Below, piece by piece: positions 1 to 43,148 of a DNA stretch of 64,000 bases (its first letter is position 1; every line of letters begins with the position of its first letter). This DNA comes from Cliona cf. orientalis (taxonomy: Eukaryota; Porifera; Demospongiae; Clionaida; Clionaidae). The DNA lies in NCBI GenBank assembly GCA_963930775.1, contig OZ005703.1, positions 4,092,001 to 4,156,000 on the forward strand, written 5' to 3'. The notes under the pieces are model-generated. The model did no database searches, was not told the DNA's origin, and worked only from the letters and a program-made list of their open reading frames with translations. Both the position numbers and the translations under genes were made by a program.

Positions 1-745
1 ATGGTCATGGGCGGAGCCGTTCGAAATGAACGTAAAGATCGAGCAAGAGTCGGATTTCGATGTTGACAGTCGCCGATTGTTCTTAGATGCCTAAGAAGCT
101 AAAAAGGTGAGCGAACGTACAGTAGTTCGATGAATCTAGCTGTATCTAGGTAGAGAATTCTAATTAGCGCCCATAGCAACGGGCTCCGTGTACGGCAGCC
201 GTACTGACTAAGTAGGTCAAAATGAAGGCTTATTTCGTCTTGATAACTTACGTTTACCCTCCGTAGGCGGTGGCAACAGTTAGTAGAAGGGTTCTTTGGC
301 ACAAATATTATTATGACAAAAACTGGACTTTCATATTTGACTGGTGATACTAAAACTAAAAACGCGCATTGCGCCATATGCGCGTTTGACAAATATGCCT
401 GGTTTTTTCAGATCCAGTCACATATTCAAAGTCCAGATTTTGTCATATACATGTCGAACAACCCTTCTAACTGTTGCCGTCTTCTACGGAGGCTATCGTG
501 CTATACGAAAGCAAAATAAGCCTTCATTCTGACTCACCTAGTCGGCACCGGCGCCGTAGACGGAATCCGTTGCTATGGGCGCTAATTAGAATTCTCTACC
601 TAGATACAGCTCGATTCATCGAACTGATGTACGTTCGCTCACCTTTTTAGCTTCTTGGTCATCTAAGAACAATCGGCTGTCGTCAACAACGAAATTCAAT
701 TCTTGCTCGATCTTTACGTTCATTTCGAACGGCCGCCCAGGTCCA
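1..745. repeat. Fold-back (long inverted repeat) element, left end possibly cut by window
   Basis: The first ~365 bases and the stretch ~376-745 are imperfect reverse complements along their full length. Examples are GCCGTTCGAAATGAACGT near 18-36 against ACGTTCATTTCGAACGGC near 715-733, and AGAATTCTAATTAGCGCCC near 153-171 against its complement near 578-597. The centre is a short GC-rich hairpin near 361-390 (ACGCGCATTGCGCCATATGCGCGT). No credible protein is encoded; the small ORFs here are by-products of the palindrome. The architecture suits a fold-back/MITE-type element or a palindromic rearrangement. Because base 1 is still inside the matching arm, the true end may lie outside. Confidence 0.85.
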
Positions 746-924
746 TTTAATTGATTTTGGTCACGGTAGTATGCTGAAACGCCATACGCGAGCATAGCAA
801 CGCCTTTAGACCGTAATTTCTCGATTATTGGGGGTGTGGCGCGATCGCAAAGTACTGTATCTCAACAACGAAGCGCGCGATCGGCCTAAGACTTGAACGC
901 GGGGTAGCTCTATGGTAGAGCTTA

Positions 925-1420
925 TCAACCATGCATCAAACTCAATTTTCTGAAAAAAATCCCATACGGAGGATTTTCCCAAATCTGGTCACATATTATA
1001 GACAATGCTTGGTAAAGGGTCGTGAACATACCCCGCGCACCCGTAATTTTTTTACGGGCAAACATGGCTTCACATAACAGAATTTTAAAACTAGTTCTAA
1101 AGTATGAATCAAAATTTCCCACTATCAGTTCAACCCATTCTGCATGCCCATGTAAAAAGTATCTCCCCAAGTGCTCCCAAATCCTCTATGAATTACATTA
1201 ATTTGATTATTTGAATTTTTTTTTTTCAAGGGGACCACACACTAAGCAGAAAAAAAAGGATCCGAAAACCGCCACACAGTCGAGCTGGATGCATAGTAGA
1301 GCCATACAATGCAAGCAGGCATCAAAATAGCCATATATGCAATGTTTGGTAAAGGGTCGTCAACGTACCCCACGCGCCCGTGATTTTTTTTATGGGCAAA
1401 CATGGCTTCCTATACAAACA
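925..1420. repeat. Two diverged copies of the 0.4-kb array unit
   Basis: Two outlying copies of the unit that fills 2.1-5.2 kb. They are recognised by GGCAAACATGGCTTC (1,057 and 1,395), GGTAAAGGGTCGT, CATTCTGCATGCCCATGTAAAAA and ACTAAGCAGAAAAAAA. They are more diverged than the main array. Confidence 0.7.
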
Positions 1421-2140
1421 TACTATATATAATAATATTATTATAGTATGTCCTTGCTTGTAGTGTAACTAAGATGTATAACTATGGCATGTCATATTTA
1501 TATCTATACCAGCAGGCTCACCAGACTCGGAGTACATTCAGTTGTTATATTTATTATACTCTAGAAAGTATACTATAGTCATGATATGTCTATGTACAAT
1601 CCCGCACCACTCGATAATACGTACCGACTGTTGATAAATGGCATTCGCAATTATAAGCTAAAATTGCCATTGCAGACATATTTTGATCGGCAGCCCCCTG
1701 ATACTTTAGGTGCTTGTAGCCCTGGGGACGCCCTATAGCTACCTGTTGGTCCAAGTTCGAAGTTCAGGCTATGTTCCTAACAACAGCACACGCAGGAGAA
1801 AACCGTATGTCGATAATTGGCACTTTACGCTACCTGTGGCCCCTGCAACGCGTTACTTAATTCGTACTAGTACTCAAGATCACCACAGCACACACACAAG
1901 GCTAGGGGAAAAGCACAAAACAATTTAAGTTATGTTTCTCAACTAGATGTACTTTCCTACACATCCACACATACATAATGTAAAACTATAGCTGTATTAC
2001 CCCACCTACCTCTCAGCAAACGGGAGAGTTACTGTTGTGGCTGATTCTTCATCCATTCAGCAAGTCTCTGGATACAATACCAGCTCCATGGTAGCCTATG
2101 CATGTACTGGACTAGCGACTAGCGATTTTCTAAATAACGC
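1421..2140. other. Non-repetitive AT-rich interval, no gene seen
   Basis: This interval separates the outlying units from the main array. It begins with an AT palindrome (TACTATATATAATAATATTATTATAGTATG). A 72-codon ORF near 1,710-1,928 has no recognisable domain and no supporting splice context, so I do not call it a gene. Confidence 0.5.
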
Positions 2141-5100
2141 ATACCGGGACTCAAAACATTGCAAACACATGGCTTCCCTATACAAACATATGGGTAAACT
2201 TTAAAGGGCCATAACTTCAATTCTAAGGTGTGAATCAAAACTTTCTCATGTCAAATCCCGTTTTTCGACCCATTCTGCGTGCCCATGTAAAAATTACATC
2301 CCCAAGTGTTCCCAGTTCCTCCACGAATTAATTTAGTCTTTTTTTTTCTACTTAGTGTGTAACAAGCTAGCGTGCACACTAAGCAGAAAATAATTGTCCA
2401 GAAAACCATAATGAACTTTGAAGTGCCGTATCTCTAATTCTAAGATGTGAATCAAAATTTCACGCCATCAATTTTTTGTTTCAAACCCATTCTGCGTGCC
2501 CATGTAAAAATTATCTCCCCAAGTGCTCCCAATGCCCCAGGTGAATTACATTATTTAATTTCTTTTTTTTTTTTTTTTCAAGCTAGCGTGCACAAAGCAA
2601 ACAACCTATACTCCAATTTTGAGAAAGTTTCTAAATAAGGTACACCACGGGAATTCCCCGTTTTTCACGTAGCGCGTGGGCGGAAAACATTGCAAACGTA
2701 TGGCTTCCCTATACAAACATAATAGGAAAACTTCAAAGGGCCGTAACTTTAAGGCGTGAATCAAAATTCTGTTCCATCAAATTTCCAGGTGCGATCCATT
2801 CTGCGTGCTCATGTGAACAGTTTGTCATGAATAGCTTCCCAGAGTCTCAAACATTATTTAAATAGTTTATTTTCAAGGACACACTAAGCAGAAAAAAAAA
2901 TTGTCCAGAAACCACCACATAATCGAGCTGGATGCATAGAACCATACAATGCAACTAGGCAGCCTAAACTTCAATTTTATCAAAAGTTGGTATAGATAGT
3001 CACGTTTATGTGCGCACGAAGCCCCGCCCCTCACGTAGCGTGTGGGCGGAAACATTGCAAACGCATGGCTTCCCTATACAAACATATGGGAATACTTTAA
3101 AGTGCCATAACTTTAATTCTAAGGTGTGAATCAAAATTCTTAAAGGTCAAATCTCTGCATTCGATCCATTCTGCGCGCTGGTGCAAAAATTATGTCCCTA
3201 AGTGCTCCCAGTTCCCCCCTGAATTAATTATTTAAAATCTTTTTTTTTTCCAAGAAACGGACCAACTAAGCAGAAAAAAACAGTCCATAAACTACCACAT
3301 AGTTGAGCTGGATGCACAATAGACCCATGCAATGTAAGCAGGCAGACTAAACTTCAATTTTGACAAAAGTGGGTAAAGGTCGTCACGTTACTGTGCGCGC
3401 GTAGCCACGCCCCTCACGTACGCGTGGGCGGAAAACATTGCAAATGCATGGCTTCCTATACAAACGTATGGGGATACTTCAAAGGGCCGTAACTTTAATT
3501 CTAAGGTATGAATCAAAATTCCCCAAGGTCAAATCTCTAGTTTCGACCCATTCTGCGTGCCCATGTAAAAATTATCTCCCCAGATGCTCCCAAACCCCCC
3601 CGCGCTTAATTTATTTTGTTTTTTTCTACTTAGTTGGTAACAAGCTAGCGTGCACACTAAGCAGAAAAAAAGGCCAGAAAACCACATAATACACCTAGGA
3701 TGCACAGTATGCATACTATACATCTTAGATATACATATTTCACATTAATATTATAATACACCTAGGATGCACACTAGAGCCATACAAAGCAAGTAAACAA
3801 CCTAGGATGCACAGTAGTCATACAAAGCAAGCAAACAACCAATTTTGAGAAATTTTCTAAATAACGCACTCCACGGGTATTCCCCGTTTTTCACGTAGCG
3901 CGTGGGCGGAAAACATTGCAAACTCATGGCTTCCCTATACAAACATATGGGAAAACTTTAAAGGGCTGTAACTTTAATTGTAAGGTGTGAATCAAAAATC
4001 TGTCCGGTCAAATCTCTAATTTAGACCCATTCTGCGTGCCCATGTAAAAATTGTCCCCCCAAGTGCTCCCAAACCCCCCATGAATTAGATTATTTATTTA
4101 ATTATTTAATATGCTTTTTTTTCTACTTAGTGTGTAATTTTTACTTAGTGTGTAACAAGGAGACCAGAACACTAAGCAGAAAAAAAAATTGTCCAAAAAC
4201 CACTGTATAATCGAGCTGGATGCATAGTAGAACCATACAATGCAAGCAGGCAGCCTAAAGTGCAATTTTGTCAAAAGTTGGTAAAGGTCGTCACGTTTAC
4301 GTGCGCGCGTGGGCGGAAACATTGCAAACGCATGGCTTCCCTGTACAAACATATGGGGAAACTTCAAAGGGCCGTAACTTTTCTAAGGTGTGAATCAAAA
4401 TTCTTAAAGGTCAAATCTCTGCATTTGATCCATTCTGCGCGCCGGTGCAAAAATTATGTCCCCAAGTGCTCCCAGTTCCCCCCCTGAATTAATCATTTAA
4501 AATCTTTTTTTTTTTCCAAGCTAATGTGCACACTAAGCAGAAAATAATTGTCCAGAAAACCACATAATACACCTAGGATGCACACTAGAGCCATACAAAG
4601 CAAGTAAACAACCTAGGATGCACAGTAGAGTCATACAAAGCAAGCAAACAACCTATACTCCAATTTTGAGAAAGTTTCTAAATAACGCACTCCACGGGTA
4701 TTCCCCGTTTTTCACGTAGCGCGTGGGCGGAAAACATTGCAAACTCATGGCTTCCCTATACAAACATATGGGAAAACTTTAAAGGGCCGTGACTTTAATT
4801 CTAAGGCATGAATCAAAATTCCTCAAGGTCAAATCTCTAGTTTCGACCCATTCCCCAAGTGCTCCCAAACCCCCCGTGAATTTTTATATATTTTTTTATT
4901 TTCTATTTAGTACTTAGTGTGTAACTACTTAGTGTTTAGTGTTGTTTTAATGTTTAAATAATTAATATAACTTAGTGTGCAATTTTTCTACACACTAAGC
5001 AGGAAAAAAAACGTCCGGAAACCACCACACAGTCGAGCTGGATGCATAGTAGAGCCATACAATGCAAGCAGGCATCCAAATAGCCATATATACAGTGTTT

Positions 5101-5164
5101 GGTAAAGGGTCGTCAACATACCCCGCGCGCCCGTAATTTTTTATGGCCAAACGTTAAACATACG
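2141..5164. repeat. Irregular tandem array of ~0.36-0.53 kb units
   Basis: At least seven head-to-tail copies. The anchor CATTGCAAACNCATGGCTTCC recurs near 2,160, 2,690, 3,055, 3,438, 3,916, 4,321 and 4,737, giving spacings of about 530, 365, 383, 478, 405 and 416 bp. Each unit runs in the same order: ACGTAGCGCGTGGGCGG, the anchor, ACTTTAAAGGGCCGTAACTT, GACCCATTCTGCGTGCCC, CCCCAAGTGCTCCCA, a poly-T tract with TACTTAGTGTGTAAC, the near-complement ACACTAAGCAGAAAAA, and CGAGCTGGATGCATAGTAGA. The TTAGTGTG/CACACTAAG pair could form a stem. Units are too diverged and length-variable for a freshly amplified satellite. No coding content. Confidence 0.85.
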
Positions 5165-5703
5165 TTGCAACCTAGCCTCGTCCCCAGGCCACTCCCACGT
5201 TTTCAATGTTGCACGCAGAAAAGAGGGAGAGCCTGGGAGGCGAAATCACGTGAGCGCGATTGCGCAATGGCTTTGCACACAAAGCATAGAACCGTACTGA
5301 TAGCACAAACGGCCCTATTTCGCCGTTTGTTAGCCTTTGCTACTGTTTCAAGGGAGTAACTCGAGACGTTTACAGCTACCAAAAGCGTTCAACTCGATTG
5401 CTGTGTCGATTTGTCTGTTGTGGCCGCTCGGATCGATCATCTAGTCTGAAGTCTCTAGTCGCGATCGACGCCATCTCGAGTGTTGGATGTCAAATGTAGT
5501 CGTGCACTGGCTAGGTGAACGAAGATAACGCCCGCACTTCCTTCAAAACATTGTTTTTCACGGTTCGGGTACGGTTCTATGCTTTGTGTGCAAAGCCATT
5601 GCGCAATCGCGCTCACGTGATTTCGCCTCCCAGGCTCTCCCTCTTTTCTGCGTGCAACATTGAAAACGTGGGAGTGGCCTGGGGACGAGGTTATTGCAAC
5701 CTA
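5165..5703. mobile_element. MITE with ~120-bp inverted termini and 10-bp target duplication
   Basis: The element 5,175-5,693 is bounded by inverted arms: CCTCGTCCCCAGGCCACTCC at 5,176 and its complement ending 5,690, pairing for about 120 bp through ACGGTTCTATGC. It sits inside the tandem array and is flanked by the direct repeat TTGCAACCTA (5,165-5,174 and 5,694-5,703). Long inverted ends with a 9-11 bp duplication resemble Mutator-like elements. The ~280-bp interior has no transposase, so it would be non-autonomous. Confidence 0.8.
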
Positions 5704-6160
5704 TACAAACAATAACTTTAATTCTAAGGCGTGAATCAAGGTCAAATCTCTCGTTTCGACCCATTCTGCGTGCTGGTGCAAAAATTGTCCCCAAGTGTCC
5801 CCCAACCCCCCATGAATTTGATTATTAATTATTATTTAACTTTTTGTTTTTTTTTTCTATTTAGTGTGTAATTTTGAATGTACTGACGTAATTAATAGCA
5901 CAGTAAAAATTAATGTAAACAAGTGAAATGAAAATAGAGTAATAGCCCCGAGATAATAAAAACTGCGGAGCGCGTTTGCTTGACGGATGTGCAATAACGT
6001 ATAGACTTCCGGTCCCGTGGCGGCCGCGGAACGACCGCTTGGAGAAGACCACGCTGTTATTCGATTATGAAAAATTGCATGCACTGGAATGTGCATTTCC
6101 TGGATTTGCAAACGGCTGTGATCTGAGGCCGCGGTCTGGGGACGCGGATCGACTGTAATA
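5704..6160. other. Array remnant followed by a dispersed-repeat copy
   Basis: 5,704-5,880 continues the array unit interrupted by the inserted MITE (ACCCATTCTGCGTGCTGGTG, then poly-T). Around 6,060-6,130 lies a segment (AAATTGCATGCACTGGAATG, then TTTCCTGGATTTGC) that recurs inverted at 63,900-63,960, so it belongs to a dispersed family. No gene is apparent. Confidence 0.55.
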
Positions 6161-6415
6161 CAGCTCATTTCAAAGGTCGCTTTAGTCTCGTCCCCAGACC
6201 CCACCCCCAAAAGGAGGAAAGGGTCTGGGGACATTGGCGCTGATTCTTGGTTCTGCAAGCTCAGCAATCATGTGATTATTTGCATAGGTTTGTAGTGGAG
6301 CACGCGCAGTCACGTGATGGTGCGCACGACCAAGAAAAGGCCTCCAATGTCCCCAGACCCTTTCCTGAACTATTTTAGCCGGTTTGACCAATCAAGCGAC
6401 ATTTGAAATGAGCTG
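6161..6415. mobile_element. Short inverted-repeat element (MITE-like)
   Basis: The ends are inverted: CAGCTCATTTCAAAGGTCGC at the left and GCGACATTTGAAATGAGCTG at the right. A second inner inverted pair (GTCCCCAGACC at 6,190 and 6,348; GGTCTGGGGACA at 6,222) recurs in degenerate form at 6,800-6,860 (GGGGTCTGGGAACGAGACTAAGGTCGC). The interior is only ~200 bp and carries no protein. Confidence 0.65.
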
Positions 6416-6799
6416 CGGTATTATAGTAGCGATTCCAGACGTCCGATTTTTCGGCTCGATATCGCTAAGTGGCGGCGATAGCAATTCAAACGATTAAGGT
6501 GTTGATAGCTTCCTCTCGACGAGACCTATTCAGCGCTGGGTGTTTCCTGTTGAAAGAACAAAGCTTGTTCGAGTTACGTACTGAAACAGATTTTTGCATG
6601 CAAATTTCCATAGAGCTAAAAATCAAAATCGCAAAGCGTGTGGTTAACTGATTCAAGGTTCAGAAGAAAGGCCATTCACTCTGCTAACTCTTGGTTTGTG
6701 TTTCCTGTTCATAGCTAAATCCATTACCAAGTTATGGCTGCTTTTATTGCCAGAGGTCGATCGTCTGGAATCACTAATTATAGCTTTTCCTCGCTTGTG

Positions 6800-7088
6800 T
6801 GATGGGGTCTGGGAACGAGACTAAGGTCGCTTCTGATTGGTCAAACCGGCTAAAATTGGTCACGTGAAGGGGCGGGGTTTGGGTTTGGTATAGGGTTTTG
6901 TATGGAAACAGCTGCGGGATAGGTCCTGATCGATGGTGCGGTGTCTTGATTCTCGTTCCCGGGCCTGGCGCCCACACCCTGAGATCCGGGAAAGCAATGT
7001 ATTCTCGTGCCCTCCCCAGCCCCGCCCCCGGCCCCAATAATATTTCGATGCTCGGACTGTTTACAGAACAAAAGTCCAGGCTATTAGA
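6800..7088 (+). promoter_or_regulatory. Probable OXCT promoter region
   Basis: This is the stretch just upstream of the OXCT start. It is more GC-rich than its surroundings and holds a CACGTG E-box (6,861-6,866), GGGGCGGGGT (about 6,870), and CCCCGCCCCC followed by CCCCAAT (7,021-7,040). No TATA box stands out. Part of it is a degenerate copy of the neighbouring inverted-repeat element, so the E-box may have arrived with a repeat. Promoter function is inferred from position and base composition only. Confidence 0.4.
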
Positions 7089-40771
<33,683 letters not shown>

Positions 40772-41628
40772 TAAATCAGGACACACATTCATACAACATA
40801 ATATTATTTTGCTGTTTATCAATCTTGAATTTTATAGATCAGATTCATTATCCCTTGGTGTGTGTGTGTTTGAAAGAGGGTTGCATGGGAATGATAACTA
40901 TCTGTTCTCCCCTAATTGCAAATGGAGGCTACAATATATGCCTTTCATGGTTGCTTAAGCCCCAAAATTAATGGGCTTCTTCTGACCAATGTTCTGTCGA
41001 TAATAATTATGCAGTCAAGGTAGTGGTAATTAAAATTTTCTTGACATAACTATACTTGCACAACCTAGCTTTTAATTCTTCTAGAATGAGATGGTCCTTT
41101 TGTATACGTGCTTGTTTTTTATTTTTTTTTTTGTGTGGGGAAACACTTTTATAGGATCATCCGGCCACTACATGCATTGTTATAGCCAAGGCCATGAAAA
41201 GCTAATTTTCTGTTTCTCGTCCCTGCGTGCACGTACATCAAACCCGTGTGTACTTTTGATATTCAGATTTCAACTGGATAATGTCATCAAGCCATAACTC
41301 TAATTATTGCTAGAGTTACTCAATAGTTAACCATTCTGGGGGTGTGGTTTTGTCATAGTCACTCAAGGCCTGAGTGGATGCATGCTCTGAAATTGAGTGC
41401 TCATGTCTCTCAGCCCCAACCAAGAATGTTGGTCAGCAAGGCCATCATAAAATTGCTTCCCATCCCCCGCCCACATGCTATTTTGGCACCCTGCATCCTC
41501 ACTAGCACTTATTATTGGCCACACTCCTTAATTCAAGGCGGGTTTGGGCATAGGGGTGTGGTCAGATTCTTGCTTGCAAGATCATATTCGAAATTGCTGA
41601 ACTGTATGCCAGCTAATAGCAGCAGAGT

Positions 41629-42036
41629 AACTAGAGCTCTGTAGAGCACATACCCCGCGCGCTCTGTACTGTAGCCACTTTAGTGTCGTATAGCAACATT
41701 CTGAGGCATACATGTAGCTGTTTCATAACGTGACGACCCTTTCCAACACCGTGCTTGAGCATGCGCAGTCGCATCTGAATACCGTTATGCTAAAAGAGTG
41801 GGTGTGGTTGATAAACCACAGGCATGCTGAACAGAAAATACACGATTTATAGCACTAGTAAGAAATTCGAAGGGCGTACAAACCAGTTTTTCACCGATAT
41901 CTACCGATTGGTTGTGCTTACAGCACGCACAGACGCCTAGAACTCGAGATCTGGCGATTTTCGTGCCGACGACAACGACAACGACGACAGACGGACAAAC
42001 CGATTGCTTTACCCCTTGCGCATGTGCGCGGGGTAA
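41629..42036 (+). repeat. Hairpin-ended dispersed repeat, subfamily B, plus orientation
   Basis: Full copy from AACTAGAGCTCTGTAGAGCA to TTTACCCCTTGCGCATGTGC and GCGGGGTAA, 408 bp. It is the reverse complement of 35,557-35,966. Before the terminal hairpin it has GACAACGACAACGACGACAG and then GACGGACAAACCGATTG. Confidence 0.8.
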
Positions 42037-42618
42037 TAATATTACTAGCGATACACTGAAGTGTAGGGTTCCTCGCTCAGCTCTGTGGCGCCGGGGTCCG
42101 TTATGGCAGATACCGAATATTGTTTGTTGGGGCTGGGAGATCTTGGTTTTGAAGTCCTGGTTCAGTGAAGTTTGCTAGTATGAAAAGTGGGTAAAGGGTC
42201 CGCGATCCGAGAATTAGACCACGTGACCAAACGGGACTTTCCCTTTCCATTGACCATGCAAGTCAAGTCAGCATAGGTTCTACAAATGTTTTGATTGATA
42301 GACACTGGCGATAGAGTTAAGGCGTGAACGTTTAGCCGATTAGATGACCACCAGGAGGTACTAGGTGTGACCAGGCGCGACTCGTACCTTTGCTGCTGCC
42401 TCAAATGTATTAGTTGTATATGGGAATAGAAATACTCTCAGTTGCTACGACACGATAAAAATCGAGCAGCACCCTAGAGCCTGAGTGCGGTAAGATCGGC
42501 CACTAAAGTATCCATAATTGTGGCGATAGATGAATGGCAAGAGTCCTTGCTATTTTATAAGTGGTTTAGAGCATTTCTTCCCATACCCATAGTGTATTTT
42601 TGTGTCCCTTAGCTTATG

Positions 42619-42694
42619 TAGTCTCGCAAGCCACACCCTTCAATCTCCGCACGCGTACGCGTGCGGAGATTGAAGGGTGTGGCTTGCGAGACTA
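42619..42694. repeat. Perfect 76-bp palindrome, no spacer
   Basis: 38-bp arms without mismatch: TAGTCTCGCAAGCCACACCC ... CGCACGCGT and its exact complement, meeting at ACGCGT|ACGCGT. It lies 243 bp upstream of the NUP155 ATG, within the likely promoter region. The outer TAGTCTCGC also recurs in GTAGTCTCGCGGGCC at 43,231 after exon 1. Confidence 0.95.
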
Positions 42695-42937
42695 ACGGGA
42701 AACAAGTATGAGTCTAGTCACGGTCCAAGGATCATCAATAACTGCGCTGTGATACTATAAAATTATAGAGCTAATCATTGTAATTGATGGGGTGTGGTAC
42801 GTACCAAATCATCCGTGTCCCTTATGTGTTGAGAATAGAACTTTTAATGTGTGCACATGTTAAAACGGTAATGGTCGTCCTTGTACCGACCGGTTATTCA
42901 CAGTACGCGCACCCGCCCGGCACCCGGACCAGTGAAG

Positions 42938-43148
42938 ATGTCGTTTCCATCCATTGGAGTGAGCTTAGACTCTAGCCTTAGCCAAGGGATTGCGTCACCA
43001 CCGAGCTTCGCATCTGTGGCAGTCTCCTCTCAGAGTTTATCGGTTGAAGAAGGAGGTCTCGAGAATGCTGGGAGATTGGTTGACCAGCACATGAAAGAGG
43101 ATCACAGCTTCAGGGAATTGAGCGGGCAGCTTTTGATTCCCTCTCATC
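42938..43148 (+). CDS. NUP155: NUP155 exon 1: N-terminus
   Basis: 70 codons plus one base. A Ser-rich start ([13 protein letters not shown]) is followed by [18 protein letters not shown], the conserved N-terminal helix of Nup155. Donor CATC|GTAAGA. Confidence 0.9.

Larger units (their letters stand above)
40772..42937. other. OXCT-NUP155 intergenic region
   Basis: Contains the OXCT 3' end, one inverted copy of the hairpin-ended repeat, a perfect palindrome, and a more GC-rich stretch (42,880-42,935; CGCGCACCCGCCCGGCACCC) just before the NUP155 start, which would suit a TATA-less promoter. A 100-codon ORF at 41,342-41,644 shows no domain. Confidence 0.5.

Noticed and set aside
893..925. tRNA-like D-arm/box A sequence (GGGGTAGCTCTATGGTAGAGC)
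   Set aside because: No anticodon stem, T-arm (GGTTCGA-type box B) or acceptor complement follows at the right spacing, so it is neither a tRNA nor a clear tRNA-derived SINE.
2141..5164. CRISPR-like array
   Set aside because: Units are hundreds of bases long, diverged and irregularly spaced, in an intron-bearing animal genome.
42881..42937. Upstream extension of NUP155 to an earlier ATG in the same frame
   Set aside because: The added residues (Pro/Arg-rich) do not resemble Nup155, and the GC-rich bases look like promoter/5' UTR; ATG 42,938 gives the family-like N-terminus.
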